From: Planctomycetaceae bacterium
GTDB lineage: Bacteria; Planctomycetota; Planctomycetia; Planctomycetales; Planctomycetaceae
Assembly (NCBI GenBank): GCA_021732845.1
Contig: JAKFUF010000123.1
Span: 1-34,138 of the forward strand
Direction: 5' to 3'
DNA: 34,138 bases
Shown here piece by piece: positions 24,701 to 32,675 of the stretch (its first letter is position 1; every line of letters begins with the position of its first letter). Under the pieces are notes generated by a model. It worked only from the letters and a program-made list of their open reading frames with translations. It was not told the DNA's origin and did no database searches. The position numbers and the translations under genes are program-made.

Positions 24701-26592
24701 TTGCCGATCAGCTCCAGCGGCTGCATCTGGCCGCCCCCGAAGCGGACCGGACGATACTCGACGAACAGATCCGCGCCTTGGCAAAAGCCGCGTTGGAAGG
24801 CACGCCTGCCCCTGCAGCCGATACGGAAAACAAGGCCGCCACCCCGCCAGCCGCAGGCACGCTGCAAAACTTTCTGTCGCTCTTCGCGTGGCACCCCGCA
24901 GCAGTCAACGTGCGGTGGCAACTGATCGATCTCTTTGCCGAACAGGGAGATTTTTTACAGGCAGAACGGCTGCTGCGCATCCAGCGACAGCATGCCGATC
25001 CCGCGGAGCAAGCACGGGCCTTGGAGCGGCAGGCTCGGCTGCTCGTTGATTTCAAAGATCCGGAAGACGCGCTTCCCGTTTACGAAGAGCTGATCAAGCG
25101 CTTTCCAGACTCGCCCGAGGCTCAGGCCGTCGTGGCGGGGGACAAGGTGCCGAAAGTCGTGGCTCCCTCCCTCGATTGGAAGGTTGCCGAACTTCGTGTC
25201 GAGCGGATCGGCATGAACTACATGAACAATTTCGTCCAGGAACTGGCGTCCAACGGAGACCGGCTGCCGTATTTCCGCAGCCACCGCCTGGAACTGCCGC
25301 AGGTGGAACAACGGTTTCAAGTCGTGGATGCCGCCACCGACGAAGTCCGCTGGTCCGCCCCGTTGCGCAGCCGCTCGAATGGTCATGATGGCGGTCTGGC
25401 GGCCTGTGTGCTTTCCGGCCACCAAGTGGTGCTCGTGCATCAGGGAATCCTGCAGGTGCTCTCGCCGATCGACAAAAAGGTGCTGTGGACGCAGACCCTG
25501 GATGGACGCAATCAAAACCATGTGTACTACCCCGGAAATTTTCAGAACCCAGTCCAGCCAATGCAGACCACCGTCAACCTGTCCCAGCAGGACACGCGCC
25601 GGCGGCGGGTGGCGATGCCGACCCTAGTCACTGCGAATGGCGAGGTGATTGTCACCCAGGTCCGCCGCGCGGTCACGGTTCAGGACTCGCTGACGGGTGA
25701 CGTGCTGTGGACTCTGGGGAACCTGCCCCAAGGGACGCAGTTTTTGGGTGACGAGGAACTGCTCTATATCCGCACATCTCAGGGCACCGCCACAGCCCGC
25801 CGCACTCGTGATGGCGAACCGGTCGAGATCGCCGATCTGCAGGGGCTCCTCGCGCGGGCGGTGGACCTGGTTGGCAGAAACTTTATTCTGCTCGATCCGG
25901 CCGTGGACAAGAACCCCGCCAAACTGCGGTGTTTCGATCCACTGACACGGAAAGATCTGTGGACCGCCCCCATCCCCGGCGGAGCCCTACTTTCGCTGCT
26001 CGATGACAGTCGCCTGGTCAGCCTGGAAACTGCCACAGGTGCCGTCCAGTGTGTCGATCTGCAGTCCGGCACGGTGACGGCGATGGGCACCATCCCTGCG
26101 GAAAATCTGAAATCGCGGGCCGAAACCTATGCCTTCGCCGACTTCGACAATCTCTACATCGCGGTGAACGCCAAGAACAACGGCAAAAACAACGTCTACT
26201 ATTCCGAGGGGCTGCCGCACGTGCGGCTCAACGGTTCGCTGTTCGCCTTCAACACCCGCGAGAACAAGCTCCGCTGGCAGCAGACGGTCGAAGGGCAGCA
26301 CCTGATGCTTGAGCGGCTCGATTACTCACCTTACCTCGTCATGGCCTCCCGCCGCTTCGACCCCAAAGCCGCCAACCGGATGTGGCTCTTGAGCCTCGTG
26401 GTCTACGACAAGTTCACGGGTGAGAAACTGCTCGACCAGCAGGCCCCGCCGCAGTCCGGCTTCCGTAACCTGATCGTCCACCCGTCCGACCGCTCGGTCG
26501 AACTGCGTGGCTACAACGAACGTGTGCGGATGTTGCCAGTGCAAAAAACGGCTGCGGCACCAGAGGCTCCGCCAAAACCAGCGATGCCGTGA
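21721..26592 (+). CDS. Very large exported protein with two PQQ-type beta-propellers
   Basis: This is a 1623-aa protein read from ATG 21721, chosen for GGAGG seven bases upstream; the frame is open to a TTG at 21649. A signal peptide lies near residues 18-36 (FFPGVVAIVCLFVAFSFA). Residues 37-160 form a Lys/Glu/Pro/Ala-rich linker. A helical region follows (~160-420). Around 430-845 are PQQ/BamB-like propeller blades (SGRLLWHTDDD, GRPLWEIGGE, GKPRWTQLIG, GKQVWKQPRN, GKAAWSVDVKG). A TPR-like helical region spans ~845-1145 (DFLQAERLLRIQRQHADP and similar). A second propeller runs ~1165-1610 (DEVRWSAPLRS, KKVLWTQTLDG, GDVLWTLGN, NKLRWQQTVEG). Such proteins are usually periplasmic scaffolds. No PQQ-dehydrogenase active site was seen, so a binding or scaffold role is more likely than catalysis. 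Confidence 0.88.
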   Translation: MEFKAQPEMSWLESQRRFFPGVVAIVCLFVAFSFARADEEPGPAEKAKAPTAEQEKAAETEKPAADKGKPAPDPEKKEEKADEKKDAKDTEKPAEKADEKKAVPAKPDKPKKNTWIDTLKKAFAPDGPQEPRDDDDPKNAKKDKKERHPTDGRAPYDPKKGMLMRRAAAAVKSGQWPVALDLLQRISESPEDALHRRDDGTWVSLRTEVERLRSLAPPNVLRDYRLQFGPVAQQALNNARASGKTEDLGRVIAQYFQTDAGLEAADQLATLQLDRGEFIPAARLIARLWELKPPLTQPALWRLRAAFALRQAGEVALSDEILKSLGVPMGDAVNLAGTEVHVTEWLHALPKRVLTAPALADWLAFFGNAQRHAATSGGEPLLLPRWSTNLAEKQTAQQQLNNLYDDLVDMGIVPLPQLSPIMVNGKIAFRTLHGVQVVDALSGRLLWHTDDDLRLEQMVSGQGIGTSYDPFGNFRFGGRVFMNGVANFSNSSGEFSALCNLLYRNANFGLISSDGQRLFVLEDPMILSPRSPGQMWWGETPDGSDANKLIAYDLQTGRPLWEIGGETYGEAFEPPLAGHFFFGPPIADGGDLLLASEFDNEVRLVVLDPATGKPRWTQLIGLSEAGIDQDIGRRWWTAQAACANGVVVIPTTTGWLMAVDRASHSLLWGYRLTPQERQPAEANGDGRNFVQQTGLSTRWAPAPPVIVGDRVLVAAAESEELLCINLYDGKQVWKQPRNTLRTLVGVTGDKVLVSGPHVLTAFNLADGKAAWSVDVKGTLTAGRGMIVGGKYYLPLTNGELWAVSTEKGEVVGKSYTTEGTLGNLAMYRGMLLSLTSRGLTAFEQREAVQAEIERRKAANPQDPWALLKEADISALQRDFPATLQKLRSVVKADLPAAEVEHYRALLVRSLTADIRTKLAEPDPVASVEELRKVVQTPAESLQMQRLLAERELARKAYPAAFAAYLALARDLPVGLMPRTGLEDSPDQVRSDLWIADQLQRLHLAAPEADRTILDEQIRALAKAALEGTPAPAADTENKAATPPAAGTLQNFLSLFAWHPAAVNVRWQLIDLFAEQGDFLQAERLLRIQRQHADPAEQARALERQARLLVDFKDPEDALPVYEELIKRFPDSPEAQAVVAGDKVPKVVAPSLDWKVAELRVERIGMNYMNNFVQELASNGDRLPYFRSHRLELPQVEQRFQVVDAATDEVRWSAPLRSRSNGHDGGLAACVLSGHQVVLVHQGILQVLSPIDKKVLWTQTLDGRNQNHVYYPGNFQNPVQPMQTTVNLSQQDTRRRRVAMPTLVTANGEVIVTQVRRAVTVQDSLTGDVLWTLGNLPQGTQFLGDEELLYIRTSQGTATARRTRDGEPVEIADLQGLLARAVDLVGRNFILLDPAVDKNPAKLRCFDPLTRKDLWTAPIPGGALLSLLDDSRLVSLETATGAVQCVDLQSGTVTAMGTIPAENLKSRAETYAFADFDNLYIAVNAKNNGKNNVYYSEGLPHVRLNGSLFAFNTRENKLRWQQTVEGQHLMLERLDYSPYLVMASRRFDPKAANRMWLLSLVVYDKFTGEKLLDQQAPPQSGFRNLIVHPSDRSVELRGYNERVRMLPVQKTAAAPEAPPKPAMP

Positions 26593-26743
26593 CACAGGGA
26601 CAACAAACCGCGACTTTCCGGCCTTCAAGTTTGACCGCTTGCATGGGCCGACCGTGCTACCTCCAGCAGTTGCCGCCGAAGCGTAAGAACGATGGGACGT
26701 TGCGTGGACTCCGTTCCAGACACCAGCGAACCTGATCAACTCT

Positions 26744-26770
26744 GCTCGTTCTGAGAGGAATGAGCCTTTC
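26744..26770 (+). terminator. Possible terminator between convergent genes
   Basis: GCTCGTTC (26744-26751) pairs with GAATGAGC (26758-26765) with one G-U pair, around a 6-base loop, and is followed by CTTTC. It could end the plus-strand PQQ-protein transcript. The U-run is short, so the call is weak. Confidence 0.35.
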
Positions 26771-26782
26771 TTCATCAAGAAC

Positions 26783-28798
26783 TCACGCCACCGTTCGGTT
26801 CGCGAGAAACGTCTCCGCCACGAGGACAGCCAGCAGGATCCACAGCACCGTTTCCCATTGCTCGTCGGCGCGGATGGTGCCGGGAGGAGCCACGAGTGAA
26901 CCTGCGGACTTTTTTGCTACCTGGCGTGCGGTCGGAAGCTTGTAGGCCTTGCGCAGCGCCGCTTCGCTGATTCGATCCAGTTCCGATTCCCGTGGCTCAA
27001 CATTTCTGACCACCAGCTTGCCCGCCTCCTCGCTGATCCCCGGCGGACCGATCTGCTCCCGTACACCAGTGTTGCCCAAGCGGCCCGTCATGTCGCGCAG
27101 CGTCTGGTGGATGAACGGCACAAACAATCGGTGCGTTGGCCAGTCGCTCCAGTCCCGGTCAGCCCCGAAGGCGAAGAACAGCACCCGCCCTTTTCCTGCC
27201 AATCCTTCGACCAGCAGCGGATTGCCCTGCGGATCCTTGACGAGAACCTTCGCCAGCGGCCGTGGCTTCAAGTTCAGCACTCTGCGAAATTTCAACGTGC
27301 GCAGATCGCCATGCTGCGGGTCGGACAACCCGGCCAGCAGCGAATGCTCGTGATCCCAAGTCTCGACGCGGAAATCTCCGCTCTCGCGGATGCCCTCCAC
27401 ACTCGCCGGCAGAATCTGCTGCTCTGTCATGATGGGGTAGGCTCCCTCGGCGAGACGCTTTCCCCCAAACATCACCAGCCCACCACCGGCCAGGACATAC
27501 TTTTGCAGAGCCTGTTCATCACCGGCTGTCAGTTCCGCGACATTCGCCAGAACGACCACGCGATAAGGCTGCAAATCGGGCAGCGTGCTGCCGGCCACAT
27601 GTTCGACTCGCACCGGTTCAAAGGGAGAGACGCGTCCCGTCTTCTTTGCGTCCGACGTTTTGAGCGTTTCGCCACTCGACAATTGATCCGCGTTTTCTCC
27701 GGTCGATGCTTCAACCGGATTGGGCGGCCGGAGCCGCAGCGCCATCTCCAGGAAATAGGTTTCCGCTCCGAACACGGATGAGCCTGGTTCACCGTCAACC
27801 AGCAGCACCTTGTCCACCGAGCGAACCGGGAAGGCGAACCAGCGTTCATCATCCAGGGCGAGTTCATCGGCTTTGCCGATCTTGACTGAGCCACGGCAGA
27901 GACCCGGCTGTTCCAGCGGAACGGAAAACTGCACCTGTTCGCGTCCGCCTCCGACCAGCGAGACCGTGGCCTGCTGGTCGTAGGTCTTGCTCCCCTGCGA
28001 CAATTTAAGCGTCACCGGTAGGTCGCGCACCGGCAGGACGCTGGTATTGAACACTGTCGCGCTGACCACCAGTGGCTCACCTGCCCGCCATTCGCTGGAC
28101 AACGGCTGCACCGCGACGACTGCTGCATTCCTGGATGCCGTGCGGCCGACATCCACGATCTCTAGCTCAACGTCAGCCGGAAACTCCGGGACGCGGGTGC
28201 GGCGCAGCCCCGATTTTTGCAGATCGGTCATCAGGACCAGTTGGCGTGAGCCACGGCGCGACCGCCATAACAGGTCCCGTGCCCACTTCAACGCCTCGCC
28301 ATAGTCCGTGCCTGAAGCTGAAGGCTTGAGTCCCGTGCTGGCCAGCGTTTGTTGAAAGTTTGCCTGGGGATGGACCGCCTCGTCAAAAAATCCGACATGG
28401 ACCGCCGTCCCCTCGGGAATTGCCGTCAGACGTTCGCGGGCGGTTGCCAGGGCCGTGTCCCACCTCGTGGAGGATTGCCCTCCCGAGAACGTGGCTGACA
28501 TGCTGCCCGACTGGTCCACCAGCAGCACCAGTTCCCGGTCGTTTCCCAAACCGCCTTGGCTGCGGAGCCATGGGCGGGCAAACATCAATGCCAGCAGCAA
28601 CAGCGCCAGCATTCGCAGCGAGAGCAGCAGCCACCGTTTGAGGTTTCGCCGGTGGGCATTGTCCTGCAGAACGATTTTGAGAAACCGCAGCGTGCCGATG
28701 TCGACCCGACGAGCACGTCGGCGAAAGAGCAGATGAATCACAATGGGCGCGGCCACGGCTGCGGCCGCCCCTAAAAAGGCTGGACTGATCAGTTCCAT
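26783..28798 (-). CDS. BatA-like membrane protein with von Willebrand factor A domain
   Basis: This is a 671-aa protein if started at ATG 28798, where the BatA N-terminal domain begins (MELISPAFLGAAAAVAAPIVIHLLFRRRARRVDIGTLRFL). TM segments lie near 3-25 and 56-75, and a C-terminal TM near 645-667. A VWA domain follows TM2 with the MIDAS motif D95-x-S97-x-S99 (VLLVDQSGSM). The middle part looks Ig-like, then comes a glutamine-amidotransferase-like or DUF4159-type region (VVVLANVAELTAGDEQALQKYVLAGGGLVMFGG). Planctomycetes often encode such proteins beside MoxR and DUF58 genes; none is visible here. The extracytoplasmic VWA probably mediates metal-dependent protein contacts. Confidence 0.88.
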   Translation of the reverse strand: MELISPAFLGAAAAVAAPIVIHLLFRRRARRVDIGTLRFLKIVLQDNAHRRNLKRWLLLSLRMLALLLLALMFARPWLRSQGGLGNDRELVLLVDQSGSMSATFSGGQSSTRWDTALATARERLTAIPEGTAVHVGFFDEAVHPQANFQQTLASTGLKPSASGTDYGEALKWARDLLWRSRRGSRQLVLMTDLQKSGLRRTRVPEFPADVELEIVDVGRTASRNAAVVAVQPLSSEWRAGEPLVVSATVFNTSVLPVRDLPVTLKLSQGSKTYDQQATVSLVGGGREQVQFSVPLEQPGLCRGSVKIGKADELALDDERWFAFPVRSVDKVLLVDGEPGSSVFGAETYFLEMALRLRPPNPVEASTGENADQLSSGETLKTSDAKKTGRVSPFEPVRVEHVAGSTLPDLQPYRVVVLANVAELTAGDEQALQKYVLAGGGLVMFGGKRLAEGAYPIMTEQQILPASVEGIRESGDFRVETWDHEHSLLAGLSDPQHGDLRTLKFRRVLNLKPRPLAKVLVKDPQGNPLLVEGLAGKGRVLFFAFGADRDWSDWPTHRLFVPFIHQTLRDMTGRLGNTGVREQIGPPGISEEAGKLVVRNVEPRESELDRISEAALRKAYKLPTARQVAKKSAGSLVAPPGTIRADEQWETVLWILLAVLVAETFLANRTVA

Positions 28799-28866
28799 GG
28801 ATCGAGGAGTCCGCCAGAGCTGGTTGCCACGCGGGAACGTGCCGGCAAAGCCAGCCAACGCATCTT

Positions 28867-28886
28867 AAACGAACGCCCGCTCGTTT
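28867..28886. repeat. Short hairpin between AI-2E and BatA genes
   Basis: AAACGA and TCGTTT form a 6-bp stem, extended inward by CG pairs, in the 148-base gap after the AI-2E gene. It might act as a weak terminator on the minus strand, but no U-run follows. Confidence 0.35.
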
Positions 28887-28946
28887 CAATGCGTTGCCGG
28901 CGAACTCCTCTGGGCACATGCTGCCCGACTGGCAATGTGCCGCGAC

Positions 28947-30233
28947 TCACCCCAGCATGGTCCCCAGGGGCTTCGTGCGTTCAAACTGGTCGAAGGTGAT
29001 CTTCACGATCGCCAGGATCGGCACCGCCAGCAGCGCCCCGCCAATGCCCCACATCCAACCCCAGAAGGTCAGGAACACAAACACCATGATCGGATTGAGG
29101 CTCATGCGGTGCCCGATCATGATTGGTGTGATGATATTTCCCTCCACCATGGCGATGGCATAGAAACCAAGTGGTGCCAGCAGGGCGTAGCCCAAGGAGT
29201 CGAATGTGAGGACGGCCGCCAGCCCAATGAGCATGCCGCACACGAGCTGTCCGAGGAAGGGAATGTAGTTCAAGACCGTCGTCAGGATGCCCCACAGGAA
29301 CGGGTTGGGCAGGCCATAGAGCCAGGCGACCAGGGTGATGAACAGTCCCAGGCCGATGTTGATGAGCGTGACGGTAAACAGGTAGGAGGAGACGCCCTTC
29401 TGCACGTTTTGAATCAGTTCCACAAACTGCCGCTTCTCGCGGATCGTGGGCATCGTGGTCAGAATGTTGTTGATGAGCTGGTCACCGGAGGTCAGGATGA
29501 AGAACGTCAGAATCATTACGAGAATGATGCTGCCCCCGACTTCGGCGGTTGTGCTCAGCATTCCCAAGCTTTGTTCCAGGCTGTTCTTCTCCATGACCTC
29601 GACAAAGATCGGCTTGTTGGCGGGCGAGACGGGAGCCGGTGCCTTCACTTCGCCGGTGGACACGGGCCCCGCCGCCTTCTCTTCGCCACTCAAGAGTTCG
29701 AGCTGTTCGCGGACGCGCTTGAGTTGCAAAAGCGGCGACTGCACCGACTTGAGTTTCTTGGCTGCCACTTGCGCCACACTCGGCAGGCGTACCATCCACG
29801 CCTGCGCCGGACCGACGAGCGTGGCGATGCTGACCCCGGCAACAAGCATGAGCATCCCGACACAGAGTGCAGCGCTGACAGTCTCAGGCACCCGGTGCTT
29901 TCCGAGCCAGCGCACAATCGGCCGCAGCAACAGCGACAGGACGAGGGACATCGCAATGGGCAGAAAGACCGCCCGGGCCAGAAATAGCGTGTAGAGGACG
30001 GCAAGCGTGGCCAGAAAGATCAATGGCCGTGCTCGATAGTCGGGCTCGATGTCCGTGAGCGTTGGGGGGATGGTTGGATACGGAACCTCAGCCGTGGTGT
30101 CCGAAGCAGCGGCTTCAGAATTCTTGCTCACTTCTGGGTGAGCATCGTGCGGTGTAAAATTGATCGGAACGACATCCACCTTCGGGGCGGACCTGGTCTG
30201 CGGCCCATTTTGCCGTGTGGTTTTTCTCGTCAT
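28947..30233 (-). CDS. AI-2E family (PerM/DUF20) transporter
   Basis: This is a 428-aa integral membrane protein of the AI-2E transporter family (PF01594). I chose ATG 30233, which has AGGG just upstream, over the longer frame to 30326. A ~75-residue hydrophilic N-terminal tail is followed by several TM helices (LIFLATLAVLYTLFLARAVFLPIAM, then VSAALCVGMLMLVAGVSIATLV). After a soluble loop with a KAAGPVSTGEVKAPAPVSPAN insert come further TM segments (GSIILVMILTFFILTSGDQL, LINIGLGLFITLVAWLYG). The family signature PFLWGILTTVLNYIPFLGQLV and the EGNIITPIMIGHRMSLNPIMVF region are conserved. Members export varied solutes, and the autoinducer name should not be taken literally. It lies just after the small stress-membrane-protein run on the same strand. 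Confidence 0.9.
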   Translation of the reverse strand: MTRKTTRQNGPQTRSAPKVDVVPINFTPHDAHPEVSKNSEAAASDTTAEVPYPTIPPTLTDIEPDYRARPLIFLATLAVLYTLFLARAVFLPIAMSLVLSLLLRPIVRWLGKHRVPETVSAALCVGMLMLVAGVSIATLVGPAQAWMVRLPSVAQVAAKKLKSVQSPLLQLKRVREQLELLSGEEKAAGPVSTGEVKAPAPVSPANKPIFVEVMEKNSLEQSLGMLSTTAEVGGSIILVMILTFFILTSGDQLINNILTTMPTIREKRQFVELIQNVQKGVSSYLFTVTLINIGLGLFITLVAWLYGLPNPFLWGILTTVLNYIPFLGQLVCGMLIGLAAVLTFDSLGYALLAPLGFYAIAMVEGNIITPIMIGHRMSLNPIMVFVFLTFWGWMWGIGGALLAVPILAIVKITFDQFERTKPLGTMLG

Positions 30234-30356
30234 GCTGCCCTGCCCAGATCTTGGTGAATCCACCTTTGGATCGCACAAAATGAAAGGGACGGCGGCATGC
30301 CGTGCACGCTCGCCGCCCCGATCCATCCAGCCTCATGCCGGGTCGCGCGGAGTCCG

Positions 30357-30536
30357 TTACCACGGTTTCAGTTTCCAACCCAGCACGAATCCGATCCCGA
30401 GGCACCAGAGCGCGGCCGCTTCCGGCTTCTCCCGGGCATATTCGCGGAGTTGGCAGATGATGTTGTCGATGGTCTCCTGAGCGCCTTCCTGGACGCGGGC
30501 AGCTTCGGCCCGGGCACGTTCAGCGACATCTGGCAT
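30357..30536 (-). CDS. Small DUF883/ElaB-YqjD-like membrane protein
   Basis: This is a 59-aa protein starting at ATG 30536 with GGAG six bases upstream. It has an amphipathic helical N-terminal part (RARAEAARVQEGAQETIDNIICQLREYAREKPE) and a C-terminal TM segment (AAALWCLGIGFVLGWKLKPW). The arrangement matches the C-terminus of DUF883 proteins such as ElaB and YqjD, which are tail-anchored and bind ribosomes in E. coli. It follows the Phage_holin_3_6-like gene by 41 bases, as in the yqjD-yqjE cluster. The family call rests on layout as much as sequence. Confidence 0.6.
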   Translation of the reverse strand: MPDVAERARAEAARVQEGAQETIDNIICQLREYAREKPEAAALWCLGIGFVLGWKLKPW

Positions 30537-30577
30537 GGTGGTCTCCGGTCTGTCTGAGGTGTTTGTGGTTTTTCCGC

Positions 30578-31075
30578 CTAGAACGCACGCCGGCCGCCGC
30601 TGGAGGATGGCGTGTTGGGCGGGATGATCTGGCTTTCGACTAAGGATTTCACGAATTCGAGATTGGCCTGCAGCTCCTGATGGGAGCGTGACAGGACGGT
30701 GGCGACCTTCTGAAGTCGCTTGAAACAGATCCAGCCAAACACGACGGCGATGAGCGCGCCAACCCCGCCTACGGCCAGCAACGACCAACTGCGGTGCCAA
30801 TTGGCATACTCGACCAGGATTTCAGCGATTCCCAGCAGAAAAACTGAGAGGGCGCTGAGAATCAGGGCGAGCATCGCGGCCATCGCGACCGCCGAGGCGG
30901 CGGAGCGTGACACGGCTTCACGGAAGTCAATGAACAGCAGCTTGACCTGCAGTTCAGCCAGCGTGATCAAATCATGAGCCAGGCTTGAAGCATGGCTGGT
31001 GACTGCCTCGACAGTGGTGGCTGGCTTCGCGGCACCATTGGCGGCCGGGGGATTCATCGTCGTTTGACCAGACAT
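30578..31075 (-). CDS. YqjE-like (Phage_holin_3_6 superfamily) membrane protein
   Basis: This is a 165-aa protein starting at ATG 31075 with GGAG upstream. Residues ~25-65 form a helix (SSLAHDLITLAELQVKLLFIDFREA). Two TM segments follow (AASAVAMAAMLALILSALSVFLLGIAEILVEY and SWSLLAVGGVGALIAVVFGWICF), then a basic/helical tail. This is the layout of the PF07332 putative actinobacterial holin-X / YqjE-like family. Its start overlaps the end of the upstream small gene by 22 bases, implying coupled translation. Despite the Pfam name, no lysis role is implied. It likely belongs to a membrane-stress complex with the neighbouring small proteins. Confidence 0.75.
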   Translation of the reverse strand: MSGQTTMNPPAANGAAKPATTVEAVTSHASSLAHDLITLAELQVKLLFIDFREAVSRSAASAVAMAAMLALILSALSVFLLGIAEILVEYANWHRSWSLLAVGGVGALIAVVFGWICFKRLQKVATVLSRSHQELQANLEFVKSLVESQIIPPNTPSSSGGRRAF

Positions 31076-31284
31076 CCGACTATTACTCCTGCTGCGACAG
31101 CCAGACCCAGGCATACCACTGGATATTGGACAATCGATTGTTCGATGAATTGTTGCGGTCCGGCTGCCACTGCGGCTGGTGGCGGGGGCGACCCGGAGAT
31201 CGCTCCGATGGAGACTTTGTTCGCAGGGGTCATCGTGGGGCGTTCCATTCCGCGGCTACGCGGGACGTCGGACGAAATCATCAT
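31054..31284 (-). CDS. Small single-TM protein of the stress cluster
   Basis: This is a 76-aa protein starting at ATG 31284, where GAGGGAG gives a strong ribosome site. It has a disordered N-terminal half with a SPPPPAAVAAGPQQ stretch and a C-terminal helix IVQYPVVCLGLAVAAGVIVGCLVKRR. The tail resembles the DUF883-type membrane anchor (YP..CLG.A...GV..G.L...R). Both ends overlap neighbouring genes (29 bases upstream, 22 downstream). The precise function is unknown. Confidence 0.6.
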   Translation of the reverse strand: MMISSDVPRSRGMERPTMTPANKVSIGAISGSPPPPAAVAAGPQQFIEQSIVQYPVVCLGLAVAAGVIVGCLVKRR

Positions 31285-31783
31285 AATTCTGCTCCCTCTG
31301 CGTGGGTCGGGTCGGCCCGGCATCGGCGGGGGACCCTGGTGGCACCAGCATCCCGGCCACGATGTTGCCCAATTCTTTTGTGGCATATGCCATGCCAACG
31401 CGCCACAAGGTTGTGGTGGCCACCCCCAACAGGCTGCCGAAGAGGCTGGGTGATCTCGCTTTGGCGTTTGCCGCTTCGTTGGCGTTCAAAACGGTTTGCT
31501 GCTCGCGGGCAAACTGAGCCGCCAGCGCGCCCGTGTCCGAGCGTGTGAGCGGCGACCGTCGCGGAACCATGAAGTAGCCGAACGCCGCGGCTGCCGCCAA
31601 GGATTCCCAGGGGAAAAGCCGCACATAATGCTTCCAGTCGAGAAACTGCCTGGTCTCCTCACTGAGGCGGCCAGCCTTGCCCTGCGCCCGTGCGCGGATC
31701 CGGGCCATGCGCTCGCGAATGAGATCAATGGCGGGGTCTGGCACGTCCGTCCTCCTGTCGAAAATTGGCTCATGCGCAAGCAT
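31256..31783 (-). CDS. Uncharacterised protein of the membrane-stress cluster
   Basis: This is a 175-aa ORF with ATG 31783 as the most upstream start; an AGGAGG lies only two bases before a GTG at residue 14, so the true start is unsure. The sequence has a charged N-terminal helix (DLIRERMARIRARAQGKAGRLSEETRQFLDWKHYVRLFPWESLAAAAAFGYFMVP). Further helices follow (FAREQQTVLNANEAANAKA and LFGSLLGVATTTLWRVGMAYATKELGNIVAGML). The hydrophobic pieces suggest membrane association. No family was recognised, but its place among DUF883-like genes points to the same role. Confidence 0.6.
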   Translation of the reverse strand: MLAHEPIFDRRTDVPDPAIDLIRERMARIRARAQGKAGRLSEETRQFLDWKHYVRLFPWESLAAAAAFGYFMVPRRSPLTRSDTGALAAQFAREQQTVLNANEAANAKARSPSLFGSLLGVATTTLWRVGMAYATKELGNIVAGMLVPPGSPADAGPTRPTQREQNYDDFVRRPA

Positions 31784-31847
31784 GAACGCGCGAAGAAAAA
31801 TCCGGCTGCCGAGCCCCGCTTCTCAGGGAAGCGGGGCGAAATTGGCA

Positions 31848-32117
31848 TCAACCCCGGAAGTTTGGCAGATGATCGTTCATGAACTGCATGAATTTCTCAC
31901 GCAGTGTCACATCAATGGGCGGTGCGGGGCGGCTGCCAAAGATCAGCGCCAGTCCGATGCCCAGGCCCAGTCCCGCGCCGAAAGCCGAGTACACGGCCGT
32001 GGCGGGGTTGTTGGTGATCGAGTCCTGGACACAATGGATTCCGTCAGCCAAGGCCTCGCGCGGATGCGCCGCCGCCTGCTGAACTCCCTGTTGCATTCGA
32101 TTCATGGTTGAGTTCAT
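31848..32117 (-). CDS. Small DUF883-like membrane protein
   Basis: This is an 89-aa protein with a helical N-terminal part (NRMQQGVQQAAAHPREALADGIHCVQDSITNNPATAVYSAFG), a glycine-rich TM segment (AGLGLGIGLALIFGS) and a short cytoplasmic-type tail. The NPATAVYSAFGAGLGLGIGLAL pattern corresponds to the DUF883 C-terminal anchor (NP..A...A.G.G...G), here followed by a further segment. It lies 48 bases after the CsbD-like gene and is probably in the same transcript. Confidence 0.6.
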   Translation of the reverse strand: MNSTMNRMQQGVQQAAAHPREALADGIHCVQDSITNNPATAVYSAFGAGLGLGIGLALIFGSRPAPPIDVTLREKFMQFMNDHLPNFRG

Positions 32118-32165
32118 GATGTTCTCACGCTTTCTATTCGATGGAAGGACCAGACTGATGAGCCG

Positions 32166-32675
32166 TTACCGGTTGCTCTTCAGCAGCAGGCCCACCAGCA
32201 CACCAGAAATCAGGCCGACGCCGAACGAGACGGCAACCGACTCGAAAGGGTTGCGGCGGACAGCATTCTCCGCTTCGTGGTAGCCGCTGGACACGCCCTG
32301 GGCTGCCTGTTGATACCCTTGCTGAACTGCAGACGCGGCCTGCTGGTAGCCGGCCTGAGCGCCGTGGACCGCTTCCTGATAGCCGTGTTGCAGGGCTTCA
32401 CCCGCCTGGCCAGCGTACTCGCGGGCAGAACTGGCCACTTGACTGGCCGTGGCTGCGACGCGGTCGTAGGCGGTGGTCGAATTCTTAACGACATCGTCGA
32501 TGAACCGTTCGACATCTTCCCTGCCCTGACCCGTCTTGCGTTGGACCATGCCAACCAGTTGCTCGACGTTTCCTTCGGCGCGGGCCAGTTCGTCTTCAGT
32601 CAGGACGCCCCACTTCTCCTTCAGACGGCCCTTGATTTCGGTCCATTTGCCTTCGAGCTGCTGACGATTCACCAT
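32166..32675 (-). CDS. CsbD-like protein with DUF883-type membrane anchor
   Basis: This 169-aa protein starts at ATG 32675 with GGGAG upstream. Residues 1-60 match CsbD-like stress proteins (NRQQLEGKWTEIKGRLKEKWGVLTEDELARAEGNVEQLVG). A repetitive helical middle follows, built of YQ/AAS-type repeats (GYQEAVHGAQAGYQQAASAVQQGYQQAAQG). The C-terminus is a DUF883-like anchor (NAVRRNPFESVAVSFGVGLISGVLVGLLLKSN). CsbD proteins are general-stress induced in Bacillus. The anchor suggests a membrane-bound variant. It is the first gene of a minus-strand run of small membrane proteins. Confidence 0.85.
   Translation of the reverse strand: MVNRQQLEGKWTEIKGRLKEKWGVLTEDELARAEGNVEQLVGMVQRKTGQGREDVERFIDDVVKNSTTAYDRVAATASQVASSAREYAGQAGEALQHGYQEAVHGAQAGYQQAASAVQQGYQQAAQGVSSGYHEAENAVRRNPFESVAVSFGVGLISGVLVGLLLKSNR

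Noticed and set aside
30234-30356. GGCGGC/GCCGCC hairpin before the AI-2E gene as a possible terminator.
   Set aside because: The loop is 15 bases and no U-run follows, so it is not supported as a terminator.
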